DNA of 37,712 nt from Candidatus Omnitrophota bacterium (GCA_026387265.1 JAPLLZ010000042.1:1-37712); one strand, 5' to 3'; counted from the stretch's first letter, positions 25,723 through 33,746 are shown. Notes: generated by a model not told the origin, from the letters alone. Program-made: numbers and translations.

Positions 25723-26693
25723 TTGTGCTAGGGATTGAAAGTTCTTGCGATGAAACCGGCGTAGCTATCGTTAAAAATGAAAAGAAGATTTTAGCCAATG
25801 TTGTTGCGACTAGTTTAAAATTACATAGTCGTCATGGAGGGGTGGTTCCGGAGATTGCTTCACGCATGCAGTTAGAAAGTATAGTCAGTGTATTTGTTGA
25901 AGCAATTAAGATCGCTAAAATAAAACCTGAGCAGATAGATTTGGTAGCGGTTACTTCTCATCCGGGTTTACCTGGTTCGCTTATGGTGGGAGTTTCTTTT
26001 GCTAAGGCACTGGCTTTGGCACTTGAGAAACCTATATTGGGGGTTAACCATATTTATAGCCATGTTTATGCAAATGTGCTTTGTCACAGCAATATTAAAT
26101 TTCCAGCGGTGGCATTAGTTGTTTCCGGAGGGCACACTTCTCTTTTTTATATAAACGATTTTTCTAAAATTCAGGTTTTGGGGCAAACCCGGGATGATGC
26201 ATGTGGTGAGGCTTTTGATAAAGTAGCTAAAATTATGGGATTAGGGTATCCTGGTGGTCCGTTGATTGAAAAAATAGCTAAAGATGGAAATAAGCAAAAA
26301 ATTAAGTTCGCCTGTTCAGGAATGGATAATGAGCTAGATTTTAGTTTTAGTGGTATAAAAACCGCTGTTTTATATTACTTAAAAAATAAAAAAACCGGTA
26401 TTAAGTTAAATAGGGATTTAGCGGCATCTTTTCAGGAAAGCGCGATTAATGTTTTAGTTAAAAAATCACTGCTTGCTTGTAAACGCAAAAAGGTTTCCAA
26501 CCTCTTGATTGGTGGAGGAGTGGCGGCAAACAGTTGTTTGCGTGAAAAGTTTATCACCCATGCTAAATTGGCAGGTATTAAGTGTTTTTTTCCGGATATC
26601 AAATTATGCATGGATAATGCAGCGATGATTGCTGGCTTTGGAGCAAATATCTATAAGCATGGAGCAAGAAGCGATCTTTATTTGAAGATGTAG
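25719..26693 (+). CDS. tsaD: tRNA N6-threonylcarbamoyladenosine transferase TsaD
   Basis: A 324-residue ASKHA-fold enzyme that transfers threonylcarbamoyl to A37 of ANN-decoding tRNAs. Motifs: GIESSCDETGVAIV, SRHGGVVPEIASR, the metal site HIYSHVYAN, VVSGGHTSL, DDACGEAFDKVAK, LGYPGGPLIEK, FSFSGIKTAV and the C-terminal GGVAANSCLR and CMDNAAMIA. The HIYSH pair replaces the commoner HLEGH spacing with the same two histidines. Length is normal. The partners TsaB, TsaC and TsaE are not in the window. The two-hairpin element copy B starts 18 bases downstream. Confidence 0.95.
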   Translation: MIVLGIESSCDETGVAIVKNEKKILANVVATSLKLHSRHGGVVPEIASRMQLESIVSVFVEAIKIAKIKPEQIDLVAVTSHPGLPGSLMVGVSFAKALALALEKPILGVNHIYSHVYANVLCHSNIKFPAVALVVSGGHTSLFYINDFSKIQVLGQTRDDACGEAFDKVAKIMGLGYPGGPLIEKIAKDGNKQKIKFACSGMDNELDFSFSGIKTAVLYYLKNKKTGIKLNRDLAASFQESAINVLVKKSLLACKRKKVSNLLIGGGVAANSCLREKFITHAKLAGIKCFFPDIKLCMDNAAMIAGFGANIYKHGARSDLYLKM

Positions 26694-26710
26694 TTAAAAG
26701 GAGGGATGGC

Positions 26711-26808
26711 CCTGGCTCGCTGCACTCGCCAGGACTTTGTGTATAAAAATTAAGGTGAACCCTCGCTTGCTTTGCTCGCGATGGTTTTGGATGAAAATAT
26801 TAAGGAGG
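26711..26808 (+). promoter_or_regulatory. Two-hairpin leader element, copy B (before the mgtC-like gene)
   Basis: Second copy of the element seen before yebC, with no net insertion or deletion between them. Hairpin 1 is CCTGGC (26711-26716) with GCCAGG (26728-26733) and an 11-nt loop. Hairpin 2 is ACCCTCG (26759-26765) with CGATGGT (26779-26785), one mismatch and a 13-nt loop. It ends in AAGGAGG (26802-26808). Relative to copy A, hairpin 1 changed A-T to G-C on both sides, which keeps the pair. Confidence 0.7.
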
Positions 26809-26812
26809 GCAT

Positions 26813-27259
26813 ATGCCTACTGATTTTCAAATGATAATGCGTTTGTTGTTAACTTTGGTTTTAAGCGGCCTAATCGGCTGGGAAAGACAGATTCATCGCA
26901 GAGATGCCGGTCTGCGTACGCACATATTGGTGGCTTTAGGTAGCTGCCTTATCATGTTGACATCTCTATATGTTTTTGATATATATAAAGCACAGGTATC
27001 TTTAGATCCTGTACGCATTGCTGCTGGGGTGGTTACCGGTATCGGTTTTCTTGGCGCTGGTACAATTATCCGTGAATCAGATGGAGTTAGGGGCTTAACT
27101 ACGGCAGCCAGCCTTTGGGTAGTTGCGGGTATTGGTTTAGCCGTCGGGGTTGGGTTTAATAAGATTGCTGCTTGTACTACGCTTTTAGTTTTAATCGTCC
27201 TGTATTTTTTGCGTTATATAGAAATGCCACTTTCAAAGGAGGAGAAACATGGCCTTTAA
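26813..27259 (+). CDS. MgtC/SapB family membrane protein
   Basis: A 148-residue membrane protein with about four hydrophobic helices and the MgtC/SapB core: GLIGWERQIHRRDAGLRTHI, LVALGSCLIMLTS, AAGVVTGIGFLGAGTIIRE, GVRGLTTAASLWVVAGIGLA. In pathogens MgtC inhibits the F-type ATPase and supports growth in low magnesium; short members like this one lack the C-terminal domain and their role is not settled. AAGGAGG precedes the ATG by four bases, as the last part of the two-hairpin element. Its 3' end overlaps the bactofilin gene by 11 nt. Confidence 0.9.
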   Translation: MPTDFQMIMRLLLTLVLSGLIGWERQIHRRDAGLRTHILVALGSCLIMLTSLYVFDIYKAQVSLDPVRIAAGVVTGIGFLGAGTIIRESDGVRGLTTAASLWVVAGIGLAVGVGFNKIAACTTLLVLIVLYFLRYIEMPLSKEEKHGL

Positions 27260-27752
27260 GAAAAGCTTGGAGGAGAAAACTTTGGATGTTGATGCGGCAA
27301 TGCAGGGAACTTTAAGTTTTAAGGATCCGGTTAATTTGCGGATTAACGGTAAGTTTGAAGGTAGTTTGGATACCCGCGGTAATTTAACGATTGGTACTAC
27401 AGCAGTAATTAATGCGGATATTATCGGTGATAATATTATCGTCGGGGGCCGGGTCAAAGGAAAGATTACTGCTAAAGAACGGCTTACTCTACTGCCGCAA
27501 GCAATAGTTGAAGGGCATATCTATCCGGCAAAACTCAATGTTGCAGAAGGGGCGGTTTTTGAAGGGCAATGCACAATGCTGCATGATTTCCTTAATTCTG
27601 AACAGTTGGCCAAATATTTAGAGGTGGAATTAAGTTCGATTATGGAATGGGCCAATTCAGGCAAAGTGCCGGCAAGTAAAGAAAATAACGACTGGAAATT
27701 TGAACGTAAGGCGATAGATTCCTGGGTAGCTTCAGGTAAAATCGCAAAATAA
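27249..27752 (+). CDS. Bactofilin fused to an excisionase-type helix-turn-helix
   Basis: A 167-residue protein. Residues about 14-110 form the right-handed beta-helix of a bactofilin (VNLRINGKFEGSLDTRGNLTIG in part, IIVGGRVKGKITAKERLTLL, AIVEGHIYPAKLNVAEGAVFEG), which in the family polymerises without nucleotide into membrane-associated filaments. Residues about 113-167 form a MerR/excisionase-type helix-turn-helix (FLNSEQLAKYLEVELSSIMEW, ASKENNDWKFERKAIDSWV), normally a DNA-binding module. A filament subunit with its own DNA-reading domain could tie DNA to a scaffold; this is inference. AAAGGAGGAG precedes the ATG, inside the mgtC-like gene. Confidence 0.88.
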   Translation: MAFKKSLEEKTLDVDAAMQGTLSFKDPVNLRINGKFEGSLDTRGNLTIGTTAVINADIIGDNIIVGGRVKGKITAKERLTLLPQAIVEGHIYPAKLNVAEGAVFEGQCTMLHDFLNSEQLAKYLEVELSSIMEWANSGKVPASKENNDWKFERKAIDSWVASGKIAK

Positions 27753-27849
27753 ATTTAGGCAAGTATTAGCTGGCTTTAAAAAAATAATTAATATTTAGCG
27801 GATACAGCTTAGGTATAAATATATTTAAGTTTAGGCCGCGAGTATAAAA

Positions 27850-28161
27850 ATGACCGAAGAAAAAATGCTTACTGTTAGGGATGTATCGATTATGCTGGGA
27901 GTTTCGGAAAAGGATGTTTTAGATTTGACCGAAAATGGAACTATCCCCGGCTACAAAGTGGGAGGCGTATATCTAAGGTTTAAAAAGGATCAGGTAGAGC
28001 AATACAAAAAAAGCCAAAGTCATTTAAAACCTGAAACAATTAAGGGTGAGCCGGATGGTTTAATAAGCAGGGTACATGACTTTTTTTATTTTAACGATTT
28101 CTATATTTTTTCCCTAATTTTCATAATTCTTTTAGGATATTTAGTTTACCGGGGCCTATAG
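27850..28161 (+). CDS. Membrane-anchored helix-turn-helix protein
   Basis: A 103-residue protein: an excisionase/MerR-type helix-turn-helix at about 6-55 (MLTVRDVSIMLGVSEKDVLDL, IPGYKVGGVYLRFKKDQVEQY), a polar linker, then one transmembrane helix at about 83-101 (FYIFSLIFIILLGYLVY) ending two residues from the C-terminus. The predicted topology puts the DNA-binding domain in the cytoplasm at the inner membrane face. The start lacks a strong ribosome binding site. It lies 97 bases after the bactofilin-HTH gene, which carries a related domain, and 4 bases before larB. No function is established for this layout. Confidence 0.8.
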   Translation: MTEEKMLTVRDVSIMLGVSEKDVLDLTENGTIPGYKVGGVYLRFKKDQVEQYKKSQSHLKPETIKGEPDGLISRVHDFFYFNDFYIFSLIFIILLGYLVYRGL

Positions 28162-28165
28162 AATA

Positions 28166-28861
28166 ATGACTGCGGGCAGGGGGTTTTGTGATTTAGGGTT
28201 CGCCAAAATTGATACCGATAGGAAGAAGCGCAAAGGGTTTGCCGAAGTTGTTTATTGTCCCGGAAAAGACCGTCAGCATTTAAAAAAAATCGCCAAAAAT
28301 ATAATTAATTCCAAGGAAGACCTGCTTTTAACTAAGTTAGAAAAAAGTACCTACGCCTTCTTAAAAAAAACAATCCCAGTTTTAAAATATAATTCACTTG
28401 CTAAAATGGGCTATTATTTGACTAAGCCTAAAATTTTATCTGGAGGTTTAGTGTTGGTGGTTTCTGCTGGCACTGCGGATATTCCGGTGGCTGAAGAAGC
28501 GGCACAAACTCTTCAGGTTATGGGTAACCGAGTAGAAAGGCTTTATGATGTAGGGGTTGCTGGAGTACATCGCCTGATGAACAATATAGATAAGCTTAGA
28601 AAGGCGAAAGTAATTGTGGTAGTAGCAGGTATGGAAGGAGCTTTAGCTAGTTTAGTTAGTGGATTGGTTAAGGCGCCGATTGTGGCTGTACCAACCAGCT
28701 GCGGATATGGATCTAGTTTTTCTGGCTTGGCAGCTCTTTTGACCATGTTGAATGGTTGTTCTCCGGGGGTCAGCGTTGTTAATATTGACAACGGATTTGG
28801 AGCTGGTTATTTTGCCAGTTTGATTAACACATCGTCGGTGGCTAATAAAAATATTCGGTAA
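28166..28861 (+). CDS. larB: LarB-like pyridinium carboxylase (AIR carboxylase-type), short N-terminus
   Basis: A 231-residue protein of the LarB family, which carboxylates and hydrolyses nicotinic acid adenine dinucleotide in synthesis of the nickel-pincer cofactor of lactate racemase. Motifs: DLGFAKIDTDRKKRKGFAEVV (in part), SAGTADIPVAEEAAQTL, YDVGVAGVHRL, VVVAGMEGALASLVSGL, VPTSCGYGSSF, and NGCSPGVSVVNIDNGFGAGY, where the NGC cysteine matches the substrate-binding one. Known LarB proteins have ~25 more N-terminal residues before DLGFAK; here only MTAGRGFC precedes it and there is no clear ribosome binding site, so the N-terminus is probably lost. larC and larE are not in the window, so the link to the acs genes is unclear. 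Confidence 0.85.
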   Translation: MTAGRGFCDLGFAKIDTDRKKRKGFAEVVYCPGKDRQHLKKIAKNIINSKEDLLLTKLEKSTYAFLKKTIPVLKYNSLAKMGYYLTKPKILSGGLVLVVSAGTADIPVAEEAAQTLQVMGNRVERLYDVGVAGVHRLMNNIDKLRKAKVIVVVAGMEGALASLVSGLVKAPIVAVPTSCGYGSSFSGLAALLTMLNGCSPGVSVVNIDNGFGAGYFASLINTSSVANKNIR

Positions 28862-28879
28862 TATTGACAGGAGATAATT

Positions 28880-30211
28880 ATGGCACTTTCCGGTTTAGAT
28901 ATTTACAAGTTGTTACCAAAGACAAATTGCCGTCAGTGTGGTTTAGCTACTTGTTTGGCTTTTGCGATGCAGCTTGCCAAAAAGGCGCTGCCGATTGAAA
29001 AATGTCCTTTTATTTCTCCGGAAGCTAAGAGTACCTTAGAAGCTCAGGCATTGCCACCAATTAAGCCAATTACCTTGGGTGTAGATAAAACCAGGTTTGA
29101 AATTGGCAATGAAACAGTGATGTTTCGGCATGAAGAAAAATTCCGTAATCCCTGCGGAGTCGGCTTTATTATTGATGATAATTTAGGTGACAATGAAATA
29201 AAGGACCGGCTGGCAAAAATCAAGCAATTGAAATTTGAACGCGTAGGGCAGGAGTTGGTGGTTAATCTGGTAGCAATAAAACAAAACAAAGATGCCAACA
29301 GATTTCTGGAGGCGGCTAAATTACTTTTAGATAATACAGATTTGCCGGTAATGTTGATGAGCAATGATTTGGTTGCTTTAAAACAAGCGGCGCAGATTAA
29401 TTTTGCGCGTAAGCCTTTACTTTATTCTGCTAGCCAGGAAAATTTTACGCAAATCGGCGCTATTGCTAAAGAGTTTGAGTTGCCTTTAGTCGTAACCGCG
29501 CAAGATATTAATCAGTTAAGCCAGCTTACTAAGGAACTGGTTAGTATAGGAGTTAAAGATCTTATTTTAAATACCGGGGAAAAACCTATAGCGGATAAAA
29601 TATGGGATTTAACACAATTGCGCCGTCAGGCGCTTAAAAAAAATAACCGGGCATTAGGGTATCCTAGTTTGACTATTGTTGATCAAGCTGATCCTTATGA
29701 TGAAGCAATGGAGGCCGCTACTTATATTGCTAAATATTCAGGATTGGTTTTAATTAAGGGTTTTTCTGCCTGGGAGATTCTTTCCATTTTAACTTTGAGG
29801 CAGAACATCTATACGGATCCGCAAAAACCTTTGCAAATCGATCCTAAGCTTTACCCTATCGGACAGGTAGGTCGGAATTCCCCGGTTTTGGTAACCACTA
29901 ATTTTTCTTTAAGTTACTTTACTGTTTTAGGAGAAGTGGAGGCCAGTAAAATTCCGGCATACATTTTAAGCGTGGATACTCAGGGCATGTCTGTACTTAC
30001 TGCCTGGGCCGCGGAAAAATTTAACGCAGAGGCAATTACAAAATCACTGAATAGCTTTGGTGTAAAAGAGGCAGTTGGGCATAAAAATTTAATTATTCCG
30101 GGTTATGTGGCTATGATTAGTGGTGACTTAGAAGATCAATCGGGATTTAAAATAATTGTTGGTCCTAAAGAGGCAGCCGGAATACCGGCATTTTTAAAGA
30201 ATATAGGATAA
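28880..30211 (+). CDS. acsC: Corrinoid/iron-sulfur protein large subunit (acetyl-CoA synthase gamma)
   Basis: A 443-residue large subunit of the corrinoid iron-sulfur protein, which carries the methyl group from methyl-tetrahydrofolate to acetyl-CoA synthase in the Wood-Ljungdahl pathway. The N-terminal [4Fe-4S] site is C17, C20, C25 and C42 (NCRQCGLATC, then EKCPF). A TIM barrel follows, and the C-terminal ~120 residues form the cobalamin-binding domain (VTTNFSLSYFTVLGEVEAS, LIIPGYVAMISGDLEDQSG). AGGAG lies just before the ATG. It is the first gene of the acsC-acsV-cooC-acsD-acsE run; acsA and acsB are not in the window. Confidence 0.94.
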   Translation: MALSGLDIYKLLPKTNCRQCGLATCLAFAMQLAKKALPIEKCPFISPEAKSTLEAQALPPIKPITLGVDKTRFEIGNETVMFRHEEKFRNPCGVGFIIDDNLGDNEIKDRLAKIKQLKFERVGQELVVNLVAIKQNKDANRFLEAAKLLLDNTDLPVMLMSNDLVALKQAAQINFARKPLLYSASQENFTQIGAIAKEFELPLVVTAQDINQLSQLTKELVSIGVKDLILNTGEKPIADKIWDLTQLRRQALKKNNRALGYPSLTIVDQADPYDEAMEAATYIAKYSGLVLIKGFSAWEILSILTLRQNIYTDPQKPLQIDPKLYPIGQVGRNSPVLVTTNFSLSYFTVLGEVEASKIPAYILSVDTQGMSVLTAWAAEKFNAEAITKSLNSFGVKEAVGHKNLIIPGYVAMISGDLEDQSGFKIIVGPKEAAGIPAFLKNIG

Positions 30212-30227
30212 AATCTTAATAAATGCG

Positions 30228-30253
30228 TAGAGACGCAAAATTTTGCGTCTCTA
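30228..30253. repeat. Perfect 26-bp palindrome between acsC and acsV
   Basis: TAGAGACGCAAAA (30228-30240) is followed at once by its exact reverse complement TTTTGCGTCTCTA (30241-30253). It fills much of the 66-bp gap between acsC and acsV. As RNA it would form a loop-poor stem with an A/U centre. It resembles dispersed palindromic repeats found in many bacterial genomes, or could set the acsC/acsV expression ratio. No second copy is in this window. Confidence 0.75.
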
Positions 30254-30277
30254 TAGGATATATCCATCAATAATATT

Positions 30278-32071
30278 ATGGAAAAATATAAAGTTAAGTT
30301 TATTCCGGATAATTTGACCGTTAGCGTTGAGAAAGATAAAACTATTCTCGCCGCAGCTATATCTGCTGGAATTTATATTAATTCTAATTGCGGAGGAGAT
30401 GGCATCTGTGGACGATGTAAGGTAATGGTCCAGCACGGGCAAGTGAATAGCCAACCTAATGGTATAATCACTGCGCAAGAAAGAAAAGAAAATATATATT
30501 TAGCCTGTCTTACTACTGTTCATAGTGATTTGGATGTTTTAATTCCGGATAGTTCGCGGATTAATTTTGATAAACTTACTCCGGAAGAACTAGAGGAGCG
30601 GCTGAGCGGGCTTTATTCAAAAGCAGAAGATGTTTTAACGGTAAAACCAAAATTTGATGATAAAGTTTTTAAACATTCTCCTTTTGCTACAAAAATATAC
30701 CTGGAGCTTCCTGCGCCTACACTTAATGATAGCATTAGTGATTTAGAAAGGCTGTACCGGGCTTTACGTAAATTTGGCGAGTTCCCGGTGATTGAGACAG
30801 GGTTATTTAATATACGTCAGCTGGGTGAATTATTGCGTGATTATGACTGGAAAGTAACGGTTACTTTGGGTAGACGTGATGAAATAGTGGAGATTGTTTT
30901 AATTGAGCCTGGTGATACCACTGGTAGAAATTTCGGGCTTTGTTTTGATATCGGGACTACGACTATTTCTGGTCAGCTGGTAAACTTAAATTCAAAAAAA
31001 ATATTGGGAACTAAAGCTGCCTATAATCAGCAGGCTGCTTTTGGCAGCGATGTAATTACGCGTATAGTTTATGCCGCTAAGTCCGATGGGCTAGAAAAAT
31101 TACATAACGCCGTTTCTGATACGATGAACCAGATTATTAAAGATTTAGTTAGTGCACATAAAGTTGACCTAAATAATGTTAATTGTATTGTTTGCTCTGG
31201 CAATACGACTATGGTGCATTTGTTTTTAAATATGGATCCTTCGCATATCCGGCGCCAACCTTATGTTCCCACGGCAAATTTTATTCCGGTCCTGCGTGCC
31301 GCCGAAGCTGGGATAAATATCAATCCGCGGGGTTTGCTAAATTGCGTGCCCGGAGTTTCCAGCTATGTGGGGGGAGATACAACTGCGGGAATTTTATCTA
31401 GCGGGATATATCAAAAAGAGGATCCCTGTATATTAATTGATATTGGCACAAATGGAGAGATTGTTTTAGGCAACCGTGATTTTTTAGTGGCTTGCGCAGC
31501 ATCTGCCGGCCCGGCTTTTGAAGGCATTGATTTACTTAGTGAAATGCTTAAGGCTGGAATAATTGACCGGGCGGGCAAAATTAAAGCTCAGGGTAAGCGT
31601 ATCCGCTCAACCGATAACGGAAAAGAATTTGTTATTTGTTTTAAAGAAGAGATTCAGGCGCAGGCAGATATTGTGATTAACGAGGCAGATATTGAAAATC
31701 TTAAACGTTCTAAAGGTGCGATATATTCTGCCTGTTCTATTTTAGTTAAACATTTGAATTTGGAGTTTACTGATATTCATAAAATATTTATTGCCGGCGG
31801 GTTTGGTACATATTTGGATATCGAAAAGGCTATTGGTATTGGATTGCTGCCGGATTTACCGCGCTCTAAATTTATTTTTATCGGAAATAGTTCTTTGGCA
31901 GGGGCAAGAGAAGTACTTTTGTCTAGTCAGGCTAAGTCTATGGCTGATGCGCTAGCTTTAAAAATTACTTATTTTGAATTATCAGTTAACCCGGGGTACA
32001 TGGAGGAATACAGTCAGGCTTTATTTTTCCCACATACCGACCTGACTAAATTTCCTACGGTAAGATTTTAA
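30278..32071 (+). CDS. acsV: Reductive activator of corrinoid protein (RACo-like, ferredoxin + ASKHA)
   Basis: A 597-residue protein: an N-terminal [2Fe-2S] domain with C38, C44, C47 and C77 (NCGGDGICGRCK, YLACLTT), a linker (about 95-205), and a large actin-like ATPase domain (LCFDIGTTTISGQLV, IVCSGNTTMVHLFL, DIGTNGEIVLG, AGGFGTYLDIEKAIGIG). In the family it uses ATP to drive uphill reduction of inactive Co(II) corrinoid to Co(I) on the corrinoid iron-sulfur protein. Placement right after acsC supports that role. The start lacks a good ribosome binding site, and the 26-bp palindrome lies 24 bases upstream. Confidence 0.93.
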   Translation: MEKYKVKFIPDNLTVSVEKDKTILAAAISAGIYINSNCGGDGICGRCKVMVQHGQVNSQPNGIITAQERKENIYLACLTTVHSDLDVLIPDSSRINFDKLTPEELEERLSGLYSKAEDVLTVKPKFDDKVFKHSPFATKIYLELPAPTLNDSISDLERLYRALRKFGEFPVIETGLFNIRQLGELLRDYDWKVTVTLGRRDEIVEIVLIEPGDTTGRNFGLCFDIGTTTISGQLVNLNSKKILGTKAAYNQQAAFGSDVITRIVYAAKSDGLEKLHNAVSDTMNQIIKDLVSAHKVDLNNVNCIVCSGNTTMVHLFLNMDPSHIRRQPYVPTANFIPVLRAAEAGININPRGLLNCVPGVSSYVGGDTTAGILSSGIYQKEDPCILIDIGTNGEIVLGNRDFLVACAASAGPAFEGIDLLSEMLKAGIIDRAGKIKAQGKRIRSTDNGKEFVICFKEEIQAQADIVINEADIENLKRSKGAIYSACSILVKHLNLEFTDIHKIFIAGGFGTYLDIEKAIGIGLLPDLPRSKFIFIGNSSLAGAREVLLSSQAKSMADALALKITYFELSVNPGYMEEYSQALFFPHTDLTKFPTVRF

Positions 32072-32824
32072 ATGGGGTATATTATTGCTTTAGCAGGTAA
32101 AGGTGGTACCGGTAAAACAACAATCGCTGCTTTAATTGTGCGCGCCTTAAAAGAAAAAAAGTTAGGGTCAATACTCGCTATTGACGCAGATCCCAATAGT
32201 AACTTAGGGGATGTTTTGGGTGTAAAACAGGCAGATAATATCGGGGCAATTATTGATAATATATCAGCTGCTCCGGAACAGCTGCCCGCAGGAATGACCA
32301 AGGAACGCTTTATTCAACATCAGGTTCAGGCGGCCATTCAAGAAGAGGAAGGTTTTGATTTATTAAGCATGGGTAAACCCGAGGGTCCAGGTTGCTACTG
32401 TTATGTGAATAATGTTTTGCGCGGTTTAATGATTAAACTGATTAACGATTACGATTATATCATAGTCGATAATGAAGCGGGACTGGAGCATTTATCCCGC
32501 AGGACTTGCCGCTGTGCAGATATATTAGTTGTGGTTTCGGATGCCACAAGCGTTGGTTTAAAATCCGCTAAAAAAATTATTGAACTTACCAAAGCTTTAA
32601 AATTTGAATTTAAAAAAAGCCGATTATTAGTTAATCGTTTCAACGAAAATATTCAAAAAGAAAGAATTAAAGAAACCGGTTTAGAATATTTGGGTAGTTT
32701 GCCGGTGGATTCAGGAGTTGAGCAATTGAGTTTGCTGGGAAAATCAGTTTTTGACCTAAAATCAGACGCACCTATATTAAAGTCATTAAATTTATTGGGA
32801 GAACAAATATGGAAACGCAATTAG
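32072..32824 (+). CDS. cooC: CooC/AcsF-type nickel insertion ATPase
   Basis: A 250-residue MinD-like ATPase of the CooC/AcsF type, which helps load nickel into carbon monoxide dehydrogenase/acetyl-CoA synthase. The deviant P-loop is GKGGTGKTT at 9-17; IDADPNSNLGDVLG, the CxC metal site C108/C110 (GPGCYCYVNN) and VDNEAGLEHLSRRTCR are family hallmarks. The ATG directly follows the acsV stop, and the 3' end overlaps acsD by 16 nt. Its presence implies that the nickel enzymes acsA/acsB are encoded elsewhere in the genome. Confidence 0.93.
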   Translation: MGYIIALAGKGGTGKTTIAALIVRALKEKKLGSILAIDADPNSNLGDVLGVKQADNIGAIIDNISAAPEQLPAGMTKERFIQHQVQAAIQEEEGFDLLSMGKPEGPGCYCYVNNVLRGLMIKLINDYDYIIVDNEAGLEHLSRRTCRCADILVVVSDATSVGLKSAKKIIELTKALKFEFKKSRLLVNRFNENIQKERIKETGLEYLGSLPVDSGVEQLSLLGKSVFDLKSDAPILKSLNLLGEQIWKRN

Positions 32825-33744
32825 TGCTTGAGAAATGGCCGGGTGTAATTTCAGCGGTATCAATTGGTGCCTTAAAAGATGAAGGCGGATCACGTAGTAG
32901 TGTTGTAAAGATTGGTGGACAAACTACAATGCCTTTATTATTTAAGGATGGGAATATTCCGCATAAACCGAAAATCGCTTTTGAGATTTGGGATATTGCC
33001 CCGTTAGATTTTGATGAAGAATTGACATCGGCATATGGTAAAGCGATTAATGATCCGTTTACCTGGGCGGAAATTTGCGTTAAAGATTATAAAGCTGAAC
33101 TACTTTGCTTAAAAATGCAAGGAACACATCCTGATTTTGGTGATAAAACCCCTCAAGAGGCAGCAAAATTCGTCTCTACATTATTAAATAGATTTAAGAC
33201 TCCTTTAATTATTATCGGAAGTGGTGATGATGCTAAAGATAATTTAATTATGCCAGCTTGTTCAGAAGCAGCTAAGGGTGAGCGTTGCTTAATTGGGTGT
33301 GCAGTGCAAGAAAATTATAAAACTTTAGTAGCCAGTGCTTTGGCTGATGGGCATAATATTATTGCGGAAAGTCCGATTGATATCAATATTGCTAAGCAGT
33401 TAAATATTTTAATCTCCGATATGGGATTTAATTTAGAGCGTATCGTGGTCAATCCCACGATTGGCGCATTAGGATATGGTTTAGAATATGCTTATTCGAT
33501 TATGGAGAGAGCCAGATTAGCTGCGTTATCTGGAGATAAAACCTTAGCTTCACCATTTATTTGTTTTGTCGGCCAAGAGGCCTGGAGAACTAAGGAAGCA
33601 AAAGCTAATCCGCAACAGGGTATTATGTGGGAAACACTTACTGCTGCCAGCCTTATACAATCCGGTGCGGATCTTTTGGTGATGCGGCATCCGAAAGCAG
33701 TGGAAAAAGTAAAAAATCACATAGAAACATTATTTAAGAAATAA
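32809..33744 (+). CDS. acsD: Corrinoid/iron-sulfur protein small subunit (acetyl-CoA synthase delta)
   Basis: A 311-residue TIM-barrel small subunit of the corrinoid iron-sulfur protein; with AcsC it binds the cobamide and presents it to the methyltransferase and to acetyl-CoA synthase. Motifs: IGGQTTMPLLFKDGNIPHKP, KIAFEIWDIAP, VKDYKAELLCLKMQGTHPD, NPTIGALGYGLEYAYSIMER and CFVGQEAWRTKEA. It overlaps cooC by 16 nt and ends two bases before acsE, so all four genes are tightly coupled. Length is normal. Confidence 0.94.
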   Translation: METQLVLEKWPGVISAVSIGALKDEGGSRSSVVKIGGQTTMPLLFKDGNIPHKPKIAFEIWDIAPLDFDEELTSAYGKAINDPFTWAEICVKDYKAELLCLKMQGTHPDFGDKTPQEAAKFVSTLLNRFKTPLIIIGSGDDAKDNLIMPACSEAAKGERCLIGCAVQENYKTLVASALADGHNIIAESPIDINIAKQLNILISDMGFNLERIVVNPTIGALGYGLEYAYSIMERARLAALSGDKTLASPFICFVGQEAWRTKEAKANPQQGIMWETLTAASLIQSGADLLVMRHPKAVEKVKNHIETLFKK

Positions 33745-33746
33745 CT

